Positions 44,878 to 56,700 of a DNA stretch of 64,000 bases are shown here, one piece after another. Source of the DNA: Euphorbia lathyris (Eukaryota; Streptophyta; Magnoliopsida; Malpighiales; Euphorbiaceae); the NCBI RefSeq assembly GCF_963576675.1, contig NC_088916.1:6587001-6651000 (forward strand), in the 5' to 3' direction. Below the pieces are notes generated by a model. It did not search any database. It was not told the origin of the DNA and saw nothing but the letters and a program-made list of their open reading frames with translations. Within the stretch, counting starts at the first letter, position 1. Every line of letters begins with the position of its first letter. A program made the position numbers and the translations under genes.

Positions 44878-46893
44878 AGAAAAATTACATCATAGGAAAA
44901 AATAGGAGGTTTTTCATTTTGAAAGCTTGAAGGAGATAATCTATAAAACATTAGGGATTTAATGCAATGGGATTGACATACGATGACTGATTAAGAGATT
45001 TGATAATGCACCATCTCCTTCTAAAAATGCATTGTATTTTAAGAGACGAGTTTCCAATTTTCTTAAGTTACAAAAAACATGAAGTTACAATTTCCGAGAG
45101 TTTTAGAAATCAAAACGTTTTTGAAACATGGAAACTCTTCAAAATCAAGGTTTCCGTGCAACATTGATGCAGAGCAGTAACTATGGTCTCAAAGACCGTT
45201 AAACTACTCAAGCATTTTGGTACTTAGGCAAATCAATTGCATTTGATTCATCAATCCTTTCATAAGCATACATGTTAGATATCACCTTGTCTCATTAAGG
45301 TAAAATTACAGCAGATTATTGTCAAGGAAGTTGCAAGGCTGGAGAAAAGTACCTGGCTTATCACAGTTGAATCCAGCTTCTCTTTTGGACCACTGGTGCA
45401 AAGATCTAGAAGATCGTATCTGCATGCAACAACTGACAAACTCAACATCGCATGCTAAACCTACTAATAGATGGTTACATATGAAGCTAAAAAGTACTCA
45501 ATCCTTAACCAGAACTACAGAAAATGCTACCCTAATATATCATTTGCTTTCTTGTACAAGTCTGCTGCAGCAGGCACACTTTGGGCCTCCTTTCCCATTC
45601 CAATGGCTTGTGCACCCTATAAACATTCATTAGTAAAAAGAACCGAAAGGGGAAAAAGAAAAACGAAAGTGTGATTTAAGTTAGAAGCGAATATATCAAA
45701 TGAGACAATTTGTTTGAGACATTATAGATTGGACCAGACAGCATATAGTTGCACTACTTTTCATTTGATACAAGAATCAAGCATAGCAATTATTTAAAGC
45801 AAGAATCTCTTCCCAAGCCTAAGCAGGACTGTCAGCTAGATTGCCAGTATACACTCTTATCATAGTTCGAATGCTATAACTGATGGAAGAGACCTGTCCC
45901 TTTCATTTTTTCTTTTCTTTTTACATAAATCAAAGCTGGGCGAGCCTTGGCGCAACGGTCAACATTGTTGTCGTGTGACCGAGAGGTCACGGGTTCGAGT
46001 CTTAGGAGCGGCCTCTTGCCAAAAAAATTTGGCAGGGGAAGGCTTGCACCCCATACCCCTTGTGGTGGGACCCCTCCCCGGACCCTCTCTTAACGGGCAC
46101 ACGTAGTGCACAGGGCCGCCCTTTTGCATAAATCAAAGCTGAAGAAGGCTAGCTCCTTCATCTACCCGTGCATATTAAAAAAAAAAAAAAAAAAAAAAAT
46201 CTCTAATTGTTTCCTAATGCAGATGACCTATTGAACAGATAAAGCAACAAATTTTGTTCAATACACTTCCTAATCCCCATAATTTGAAGTTTAACGATTA
46301 ACAACAAAGCAATTTGAAAGTGACCAACCTTATACTTGCTTACAAATATTTCAAATTGTAAAAGACAAAAAGAATCCACTGATTAATTTCTTTTCCACCG
46401 TTTCATTAATATTGTGGGTATCAATACAACTGCCTTCAGAAAGTTCACAACATCAAACAGCAACCAGCTAGCATAGTTCTTACTAATTAAGCAATTCTCA
46501 GTATCTAGTTTATGTAAACAATGAAAATTTCTTCAGTTTCCTAAAAAAAAAACAGTTCGTTTCACTGACAATATACCACGATTTAAACAAATGCAGCTAA
46601 AATTAAACAACTAGCAACTCAAACTACACCATATATCACTTCAATTCCAAAATTGAAGTAATAGAGAAGTCATTTACCTGACCAGGAAACAGAAAAGCAT
46701 TGTGAGGCTTGTAATCCGCAAACAAGGCATCATCAACAACGGCAATTTGGGATCCAGTAGAGACACTCATAAAAACCCTAGATCGAGCGGGCATTTTAAA
46801 ACCAAATCTTCGAATTCCATTCCCATCGCAAGTAGAGGAAGCGAAGGGGAGATTCTTGAGAGAAACGGAAGGGAGAGAGAGAGAACAGGCCAT
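42387..46893 (-). CDS. MCAT: Malonyl-CoA:ACP transacylase (FabD-type), plastid
   Basis: Transfers malonyl from CoA to acyl carrier protein for plastid type II fatty acid synthesis. Ten exons (minus): 46893-46678, 45616-45531, 45419-45353, 44339-44197, 43893-43845, 43337-43200, 43113-43033, 42948-42772, 42647-42561, 42449-42387, for 368 aa. FabD motifs: FPGQGAQ (69-75), nucleophile in GLSLGEY (S157), KLRGEAM (R182) and GAFHTSYM (H270). The N-terminus is a Ser/Leu-rich transit peptide. I chose MACSLSLPSVSLK at 46893 for its GCCATGG context; an in-frame ATG at 46992 would add 33 residues. The exon 5 donor is GA instead of GT (CAG|GAAAGC at 43847-43839), with all other borders canonical. Introns hold an Au SINE, a Mutator-like element and a GTTGCACGG-family repeat. 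It is transcribed in the same direction as SLP1 upstream. Confidence 0.93.
43429..43817. mobile_element. Mutator-like TIR element in MCAT intron 5
   Basis: 389 bp, GGGTAAATTACACCCATGGCC... with its reversed right end GGGTAAATTACACTCATGGCC. The 10-bp flanks CATAATTAAC (43419-43428) and CATCATTAAC (43818-43827) differ by one base. It lies only 28 bp from the end of exon 5. Confidence 0.8.
44689..45168. repeat. GTTGCACGG-family TIR repeat in MCAT intron 3
   Basis: Left end TGTTGCACGGAAACGCAAAC and right end TTTCCGTGCAACA are inverted; GATGCA lies next to both ends. The interior includes a (TA)n run at about 44848-44870. Same family as 52603-52760. Confidence 0.55.
45939..46126 (+). mobile_element. 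Au SINE, full length
   Basis: 188 bp: tRNA-like head with box A (CTTGGCGCAACGGTC) and box B (GGTTCGAGTCT), the body motifs GGGGAAGGCTTGC and CCTTGTGGTGGGACCCC, and the tail GCCGCCCTTTT. It is flanked by a perfect 15-bp duplication CATAAATCAAAGCTG (45924-45938 and 46127-46141). It lies in MCAT intron 1, antisense to the gene. Confidence 0.9.
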
Positions 46894-46993
46894 GGCGGAT
46901 GATATTAATGAGAGGGAGTAAGAATGGAAATGAGGAGGGCGGAGGCTGAGAGAATGATGAATGAGAGAAGAGAGCATACGAAATTTAAGCAAA

Positions 46994-49660
46994 GAGAGTG
47001 AGGTAAGTTAGCGGAGTTTACAAAGAGACGTTGGAAATGGGTTGAATATCAAAGAAACCGGCCAACTGTAATGGTGTTTAGTCACCTGTCTTATATACTT
47101 TGTTTGTGAAAGTTAATTAGTTAGAGGCTTTAAGCCTAATTTAGAAACTAATCTATAACAAATGATGTGTCTCAATTTGCGACGTATGCTTGGTAGACGG
47201 TATTCAATTCAAGTGAGACGAAATCAATCATTAGTCGGAGAGGGACGATGTACGTTATGCTTAAATCAGTGATGTTAACGAGAATAACTGAATGACTAGA
47301 AATCAGAGTGAAGTAAGAATGATTATGTACATCGTGCTTTTTTACAATGACTATTTATAGAAATGAGTAAAGTGTATCCTACTGCTGGGTAGGTCTCAAC
47401 GTGGTAATACTTGATTGGCTCAGGTATTTATACATTTTTATGTCCATCTCTCCTTTTCCGTAAGTTACAGCATATTTTAGGGATTAGAAGTGTATGTTTT
47501 AAACCCGCTCATGTGATTGAGACACATGTCCCTGGTAGTTATGCTTTTCTCTTAAGACTTCTTATTGATCCACGTATCTGGCTACTTCAACTCCTTTATT
47601 TGGTGTGATATTAGATGTGTCCCTTTTAAAATTCTCTACATTAAGTTCTTTAGGGCATCGTTTTTACTTTGGACTTTCTATATTTTTAATGATGGGCCAA
47701 AGTTTTTCTTTTTGAAGTCCATTTTCTGCTACTTAGAGCAAATTTCTTTCCCCAAGGAGCTTCTACCTTTTACCGTTTCAGTAGAAGCAATTATCACTTA
47801 TTTACCATCTTTCGAGAATATCCTAAGGATAGGTTATAATTATTAACCTCTCGTCCTTTGGGTTCCCCCCAATTTGTGCATAGACCTTTGAAGAATATCT
47901 TCTCCTTTACTTTTTCTTAAATCGTCTCCCATTGTTTACCTTTATAAGTTCCTTCACTTTCTTTCTCTCATCTATTTTGTTACGGGTTATCTGGTACTTT
48001 TAGCTTGTAGGGATTCTCAAGAAGTTTATCCATATTTTTTCCTTTTTGAATCTTCCTCTTCTTTAATATTATGGCTCCTAAATCTTCCAACTCCCAAAGA
48101 GCTTCATCTTCCAAGGCCTCTCAAAATCCTAATGAGGAAAATTAAGTAGGTGAACTTAAATGTTTATTCTCAATTCTCTACTCTGACTACCAAAGATTTG
48201 GTGAAGATAGTAGCTGCTTATCCAGAACTGAAAAAAATGATTGTCAATATTCCTTTTGAGACTCAGAAAGCCTTTGATCCATCTTTGAATACCTTGGAGA
48301 TGTTCAAGCAATTTCTGCAATGGGATCTGCGTTTTCCCTTTTCTCGATGCATTGTAACTTCCTTGAATGAATTTCGCTTATGTCCCTGTCAAATTTCTCC
48401 AAACGCCTAGTTAGAGCTACTTTCGTTCTCCAAGGTGTGCTCTGACCTTGATGTTAATATAACTCGACCATTATTTCGTTCTTATTGATACCCCAACAAA
48501 AAGGTTACTATAGATATGATCTACTAGCAAATTCATCAAAACCGCCAAAACTTTCTTAACAAAAAAGTTCAAAGTGTGAAGAACTTCAAACCGAAATGGT
48601 TTTGGATAAAGTTGAATGCTTCGATCCCTTAAGGTCCCTATTCTCAAGGCTACCCTTTTGAGACGAAAAGAACAAAGCTTCATGTAGTCCCGAAACTTGG
48701 AGATCTGCCAGCGGGCTTACCTCTAGGGAGAATGATGGTTTTGAATGCCTTAATAATTATAGTCATCAATAGCCATACCAAGAAATGATGAATATAATTT
48801 GATCCAACATTCCCTCGACTTGCATAATAAAAAAAAAAAAAAGGCAAAATTATATTTAGAGTCATAAAAATCTATAAAAAGAAGAAAAAGTAACTTTACT
48901 TTATCTTTCTTCTTATTTTATTTTTGTTGGATGCATGTAATCCTGATAATATGTTTTTTCGTGCCAAATTCATAGCCCGAATCAAGGAGTTGAAAGAGGC
49001 GAAGAAGTCTTCGGTTTCCATAAAGATTACTCATTCTCCTTTGCCAGTTGGAGAATCTCTTAAGAAACCTTCTACTATTGATTCTGAAGTCGCAACCGTT
49101 GACCTCGTTCCTTAAATGGGTCAAAATATGTAAATGGATCTTCCATTTAACCCAATGTTATATTTTTTCCAAAAATCATAAAAGAAGTTTCTGTTATGAA
49201 AAAATTGATGGATGTCTATAAGTATAACCATTGTAACTCTTCATTCTTTAATGTTGTAACTCTTCATTCATTAAGGTTGTAACTCTGTATTCCTTAATGT
49301 TTGTAACTCCATAATTTATGTTTTTATGTAACCTATATATATTCATAAACCTATAAATATAGGTTTCTTTCATGTAATAGAGTACAAGCAAAAAGACAAG
49401 TGAAATACAAGAATACACTTACTCTCTCCATTGTTATTATTTTATCGCATATTATCTTCCTTGTTTTTGTAACTAAATCTAACTCAAAATCAACCTAAGC
49501 CATGCTTTGAGTTGGTTTTAACAACCATTTTTGGGGTTCGGCATTTCAACCCTATTGGCCCAACTATAAATAATCCGATTTACTTTATTCGAGTCTCGTC
49601 AATCACTCAATCACCTTTAAGTGAATTCCTTTCCAATAAATACAATATTTTTTTGTTAAA
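46994..49660. other. Intergenic region between MCAT and SLP1 with retroelement debris
   Basis: No intact gene is recognised. The fragment at 48071-49114 is listed separately. A TATA-like 'ACCTATAAATATAGG' at about 49350 followed by 'CATGTAATAGAGTACAAG' resembles an LTR promoter/R region, but no paired LTR was identified. Confidence 0.5.
48071..49114 (+). pseudogene. Degenerate gypsy-type ORF fragment (PF04195-like)
   Basis: Broken frames: 48071 starts MAPKSSNSQRASSSKAS then stops; 48150-48410 includes LEMFKQFLQWDLRFPFSR and LNEFRLCPCQISPNA, resembling the 'LRFPLPPFV..VL..L.L.P.QLSPNSW' block of plant 'putative gypsy type transposon' proteins; 48560-48700 reads KNFKPKWFW-like residues; and 48902-49114 ends LKEAKKSSVSIKI...ATVDLVP. 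Several stops interrupt it. The family call rests on short motifs. Confidence 0.4.
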
Positions 49661-49671
49661 CTTTTCAATTT

Positions 49672-50287
49672 TTTTTTTTATAAGATGCCATATTTCATTC
49701 CATGGAATCACAAAGTACAAATACAACATGATAAAACTTCCCACCCATACAGACAATAACAAGGGAAAGAAAAATAGACTATAAAAAGCAAGAAAAATAC
49801 TACAAAGAACAAATAAAAACCATAAAAAGTACAAATACAACAAAATAAAAATCATATACTTCTCGTAAGTCGAATCCCATTGAAAAACAGTTGTAATCCA
49901 TTCTTCATCATTTAGTCTTTTCCGGACATTCGGATCTGAGTCCTTTCTTTTTTTACAACCACGCAGAGATCTGTGGACAAGATGAACCTTTTCCGCTCTT
50001 GCTAAGTCCGAAAAAAGAATAAACGATAAAAGTATAGCTAACATGTGTATATCTGACGTAAAAGAGATTCGAGAAAGTATATAGACTTCAAACTAGGAAG
50101 AAAAGATAAATCTAAAGTTAAAAAAACAAAAACATAAACATAAATGGGAGGAGGAAGAAGGAAGACAAGTTTCCTCATTCCTCCTTTAAGGGAACCTAAA
50201 CAGAAAGGAAGAACCGAAACGTTGACGGAAAGCTTGAGAATAAGAGCAAAGGGAAAGAAGAAAGTGTAGAGAGATGGAGGAACAACT
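49672..50287 (-). mobile_element. Poly(A)-tailed retroposed sequence of unknown origin
   Basis: On the minus strand a pyrimidine-rich start (AGTTGTTCCTCCATCTCTCT) leads through about 600 bp to a short oligo(A) tail (plus-strand T run at 49672-49679). It is flanked by an exact 12-bp duplication ACTTTTCAATTT (49660-49671 and 50288-50299), as left by LINE-driven retroposition. A frame at 50044-49607 begins MLAILLSFILFSDLARAEK, resembling a signal peptide, but it runs without a stop through the poly(A) tract into flanking DNA, so it is not a genuine complete gene as it stands. No family recognised. Confidence 0.6.
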
Positions 50288-50741
50288 ACTTTTCAATTTC
50301 ATTAGTACAATAACATGCTAATAATGAATTTTACTTATTATTATGGATCGATGATGCATTTACATAGTTAATACAGAATGTAAATTAATTCACGTAATCA
50401 CATCAAACGAAAATTAATGAACTATGAAATAGTTTTTACAGCATTCTAATCTCTTATAGAATTCCCAAGTAAAACATCGATTCACAAATCACGAGGAAGA
50501 ACAATTCAGAGAGTCGATAATACGAATTGGGGTCTCACTGTTTCTTTCACAAAGAAAGAACGTTAATTATTACAAGAACGAGAAGTATTTTAATTTCCAA
50601 TAACTTCTCCTTTTATATTCAATTAAATAGATCGGGAGAATGACCCGCCCGAAATTTCCAACGAAAAAAATAAATAAAAGATAATACATACATGAATTAA
50701 TTGCTATACAAATTTAATTCATTTTGATTTTACTGTCGTCT

Positions 50742-53700
50742 CTATGTGAAATCAGCAACCTGAAGCTCAACAAGTGAATCTCTTCTGCTTTTTATTACCC
50801 TTGCTTTATCATTACTTATTTCAAGTACCTGAAAATCTCAATTACCAAACAATTGTTACTTAAATGCAAATTAATCTCATTAGGGGGATCAAAACACATA
50901 TTCAACTTTCAAGTAGAGGTGGCAAAAGTACGGGAAATTATTAGAAACACCCGGTTCTTCATGTCAAAACGGAGGACCTTCCATACATATTTTGCATGTG
51001 TAATATGGACCCACATATATAACAAGAGGCCCACTATTTTATTTATTCAGTGGGGTATAATACACGTGTCCAAATGTGAATTGGGGTCTTCCAAGTGACA
51101 TGAAAGACCAAATGCTTAATATAAGGGCCCTGTTTGGGAATTAGCTGTTAGCTGTTAGCTGATTACATTAGCTGATTTGACTAGCTGTTTGTGTAGACAT
51201 GTTTGGTAAAAATTAGCTGATTGATAATAGCGGTTTGTGCAAAAAGACGAATAAGGGCATTAATTTTGGCGCAGGAGAAGAGGGAGTCTATCTATTAGGG
51301 TTAAAGAAGTCCATTAATTTTAATATTGCAAAACGCTAATTGAAAAAGCTCCTAAAAGGAGCTTTTTCTAAATTAGCGTTTTCATCCCAAAACTCTCTCT
51401 CAAAACTCTCTCCACCAAACACTCCAATCAGCGGTTTCGGTGGTCAAACCTCTAAAGTTGGTCAAAACCGCTCTTTTTATCCCAAAACGCTCTTTACCAA
51501 ACATGGCCAAGAACTCTAATAGTACACACGACATGAAATCGACACACATTTTAGTGTTTGAGTTTAACTTAGTAGGTAAAATGTCATTTTTGAGTTGACA
51601 CGAAATTAACACGCAAATTTTTGGGTTGGGTTAGGGTTGAAATGCTAACCCGAAAATGACACTAATATTATTACTTGAAAACATGACTTGAACCTCCTAT
51701 ATTATTATAAACACGTTACGAAATGACACGAATTATGAGATTGTTATAAACATGTTACGAAATGACACGTTACAATTATTACTTCAAGTCCTGTTTTCAA
51801 GAAATGCTAACTCAAAAATCACACGAATATTTAAAATTATTATTATATTTTCTCATTTTTTACATCTCACCTTTGTTGATAAAAGTAATAAAAGTACAAT
51901 TATTACTTGAATACGTGACTTTACGTGGCCCTCAAAATGATATTAGCGAACTTTCAAATGGTTAGTTTAGTGTTAACGTGTTAATCCAAAAATGACATAA
52001 AATATTTACAAATAGTACTATATTCTCCTATATTTTTAAAAGTCACCATTAATATATGTATATAGTAAAATTACATATGACCCGAAAACATGGCAAGAAA
52101 TCGACACTAACCCAATTAGGTTAACGCAATTATGACACGCAATTTTTTGAATTGGATTAGAGTTGACTCATTTTGACACGAACCCAAAGTTGACACGACA
52201 GGAACCCGATAATTTCCACCTCTATTTTCAACTTTAATTTGTATCACAAAACTCCCTGGACTTTAATTTTATTTCATGATAGTCCTTTCAATCGTATCTT
52301 AATTCTTACTACCTATGTTGGCATGAACAATGTATTAAAAATGAAAATTCTCCAGTTTTTACGTTATCAAGTCGAAAGTTGAAGGACAACAATTGATGCA
52401 ATTAACCTGCAGCAGAACTGCTGAAACGGAAATAATAATATTTCGAATTTTTTTCTTGTATTGCTTAAAAAAAATTTCACTTCAATTTTGTATTACCTCT
52501 GGTCTTGAATTGAGAACTCCACTAGACATTCCGACATCGATGCGCCATACGCTACAGTTATATTTACTGCACCATATACCCAAAATTAACATCTATATAC
52601 AGCTACGTTGCACGGACAATGAAATGGACATGAACACTAGAAACGTTATTTCTAAAACATAACATTCATAAAATAGCATTCAAACAGAAACAGACAGAGA
52701 CACGAAACGGACACAGATACGGACACAATGCTACTAATGAGAAGTGTTCGTGCAATGTAGATATACGGACATCGACTTACCAATTTACACCTGAAGTTTG
52801 GGGAGTATGCCCCACAACCATTCCTTTAGCACCTGATCTTTGCAATGTCTCTTCAAGTATTGAAAGTATCTGCAAAATGGTAATCAATTATCAGATGTTT
52901 CGGACATCAAATGCCATAAGATTAATAATAACTAATGAAAGAAATTCCGAGTTTTGAGCTGGTTGATTACAGAATAGAAGAGGATAAACCTGCCTGTTCA
53001 GTCTGATAGTCGTCTTCGTCTTCCATTTGCAAGGCGTCTCTCGAGTATAATCTGTTCCAGACAACGCTATCGTAACCCCGGGTTGCTATGAAAGGAAAGC
53101 TCTCATTCGTATCATTTTCGTTAAGACCTTTCATCCATTGAGATACTTCCCGGTTCATCCTCTCTATGCCATATGAAACTGCAGAATCACTATAACAATT
53201 CTATCAGTCATGTATTCGCAAAATGCAAAACTTCGGTTCCTAGAGTATGATCGAATTAAAGTTCAGGGACTACAATGTACACATTAAGGCAAGTACAAGA
53301 ACAAAAATTTGCGGTTTTCGTAATAAATTGAGATGCGAAACTGTTGACATTTACCATGATGAGGAAGAAGTCCGCCATGACAGAATATCCAGTCATTGAC
53401 TCTAAGTATAACAGGATGCCTTGCCAATTCACACGCTAATGGACCGCCCGGTTTCAACAATATTGATCTAGCAATCACTCCCTTTTGCCTCTGTCCTAAT
53501 ATTCCAATTACCATATCAGAAATCTGTTCAACTTTTATGAGTAGAAAGAAAACGAAACGTTTGACATTTTTGCCCCGCCGTGTCCCCGAGGGCCCGCGGT
53601 CGATGCACAGGGAGAGGCAGATGGCATATTATGTGGGAGAAGGATGAAATATATGCGATGAGGGTGCGTAGGATGACGAGTCCGATCATACCAGCACTAA

Positions 53701-56700
53701 GTCACCAGATCCCATCAGAACTCCGAAGCTAATTGTGCTTACTTGTTATGTAGATTAGTGATTTAATGAGCTGAAAATTTTAATACCTTGACTAGATTCC
53801 AAGGACCCCAATAGTTTTCGGACGATTTCAGATTTTCTTTCCGCTGTTTCAACACACTAATCCAACTAACAAAAGCATTTTCCCAGTTGTACTCATAGGC
53901 TTCCAAGTGTTCAAGGAAATCAGCACATTCATCAAATGCACCGGAATCAACGTATCTGAAATCTCCTTCCACATTCATTGTCTCATGATTTCCGTTCACC
54001 TAAATCAGTAGAAGAACATATTCACCACAACAGTTAAACAAATCTTCAATTGAGTAACAAAACCTCCCGAGAAACCACGTGAAATCAAACGAAAACACAA
54101 CTTTATGCACAATATGGAGTCCATTTTTGTTAGGAATATGAAATTAAGAAATATAAAAGACAGAAAATAAATAAGAGCATGAAATATTTGTGGTCTGGCC
54201 AATTTGCCTACTTTTACCGGTCTGTTGCATGGAAACAGAAATGGAAATGGAATTGGAAACTGAAACGGAAACGGACACGGACATGAAATGCGGAAACTCC
54301 AATGAAGAAGAGTTTCCAGCACAACATAGTTTACCGGCAAAGAGAACACAATTCATTACTAATCGCCGCGGAAAAGAAATCACATTATTTAACTAGAGCT
54401 CAACTATTAAAAGCCTGAAACACTAATGCATATGACACTCACACATATGTATATATTGAAGTAGCTAGGTCCGAAACTTGATGAGCAACGAGTGGTTGCT
54501 TATATTTTCTTGTAGATTTAAGATCAAATGTCTAATGGATGTAGTAAACATCAAAACTTATGAACCTAAACGATGTTAATGGACGATATAACTGAGTATT
54601 AGAATTGTGTTTTCCAGATTCAGCATTACAAACCTGGAAAACTGCTCCGCCTTGAGCTTTTGCTTGTATATCCAATGAACGCAACAAGGACAATATGGCT
54701 ATTTCATCTTCACCGCGATCAAGTATATCTCCCAGCTGAATCAACACCTACATTTACGAACCAAACAATTACCATTCACTGAATAGATGATCAGGAGCTT
54801 TATGCTTTGTATTAAATATTACAAAAATTAAAGCATACTGTTTCTCCGCCAATCCATAAGTCATCTTCATCAGAGCTCAAGACACCAGCTATCTCAAGTG
54901 CATTTCTAGCTTGGTCAAGATCTCCGTGCAGGTCCCCAACTGCAATTACCACAAACTATTGTCAATTTTTCATACCACTTGGATGCATGAGGTTTGAAGA
55001 ATAGTTTTTTGGGAAAAGTACAAAAAAGTTTGGCCGATTTGCAAAGATAGTTCGGTGGTTTAAAACTTTGCAAACATGAATATGCGTAGGGCTGTAATCG
55101 AACCGAACCGAGCCGAGCCGAGCCGAGCTGAGCCGAGCCAAGCTTTGGCCTGCTGAAGCTCGGCTCGCTATAAAATTAACGAGCTCGAGCCCGAGCCGAG
55201 CTTTGGCTTGCTCAAGCTCGGCTCAGCTCATTAGAAAATAAACGAGCTCGAGCCAAGCTTCGAGCTTGTTTCGAGCCCAAAATCCTCTTTGAACTTAGTC
55301 CATTAAGAAAATTATCTAACCATGAATTGTTTGTGAGTAAATGGTTAATTATATTTATGCAGTTTGTTCGCAAATAGCTCTTTAATTGTGTACATAAACA
55401 AGCTCACAAGCAAAGTTCGTGAATAAATAAACAAGATACTGACAAATAGTTCCTCTATTACTCATTTATTATGCTTGTGAATGAACTCATCTAATAACAA
55501 ATGAAATAATATTAAGTTTAGATATTTGTGAACTAACACAAAACTATATAGTTTTCCACAAAACTAAAATTTGTTCATAAACGTTCTAATCGAGCCTGCT
55601 CGCGAGTTTTTGAGCAAAGCTTTGGCCTGCTCAAGCTCGGCTCGTTTACGAACCGAGCCAGTAAATCGTGCTCACGAGCGGCTCGTTTACAAATCGAGTC
55701 GAGTCGAGCCGACCACCGAGCCGCTCATGAGTGGCTCGGATCATTTACAACCCTAAGTATGCGGTTTTATGCAGTTGCAAACTCAGACATTCCGTCAAAA
55801 ATTGTTGCAGTGGCTATTTATGAGCAATTTCCCAATCTTAACAAGACACTTCTAAATTAATGTTTGGAGTAAAAAGGAAAAAGGTACTACAAAAACGAGA
55901 ATCAAACGGAGATTTAGAGTTTATTACACACAACACGAAATTGATATGTAATTATAGTGCTTGGAGTTAGCTTAGTGTAGTAATGGGTCATTTTGAGGTT
56001 GACACAAAATTGAGATGCAAATTTTTGAGTTGTATTAGGGTTGACTTGCTAACTAAAAAATAAGACGAATATTTAAAATTATTATCATATTCTTTCATGT
56101 ATTTGTATGTCAACTTAATTAATAAATGTAATAAAAGTACAATTATCAGTTACAAATATGGCTCGAACCTTCCATATTTTTGCATATGAATTATAAAGAC
56201 ATTAGACGAACCAAACATGATATTTGAACACTTTTGCATGGTCATGGTCATGGTTAAGCCTCTAATAAAAAAACGACATACAAGACTCCTACTGTATTGT
56301 TAAATGTCACCATTACCTAGACTGTTAGGTGTTTCTACCCTATCTGTTCCTCCTTCTTTTCTTTTGCCTTCTCTCCTAGAGGATAGGATTGGAGTCAGCC
56401 TCCCGGTGTAGGTTTTTTGTTGGTTTTGTTTTTTTCCTTTCCTTTCTTACCAAAAAAAAAAAAAATGTCACCATTACCAATTTACCATAGGTATATAGTA
56501 AAATTGTACGTGACCCGAAACACAACACGAAATTACTAACCCGATTAGATTGATACAATTATGACACAAATTTTTTTAAGTAAAGTTTGACCCCACTTGA
56601 CACTAAATTGATAATTAATATAACACGAACACGACACTAACCCAATAATTACCACCCTTACCAAGGGGCTTAAAAATTACTTTGAACCAAATTAGCCCCT

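Noticed and set aside
45319..45674. Plus-strand frames opposite MCAT exons 2-3
   Set aside because: Antisense shadows of exons with clear FabD homology on the minus strand.
49607..50044. 145-aa membrane-like protein as a real gene
   Set aside because: The frame reads through the oligo(A) tail of the retroposed segment and beyond its target duplication, so its end is artificial; kept only as a retroposed sequence.
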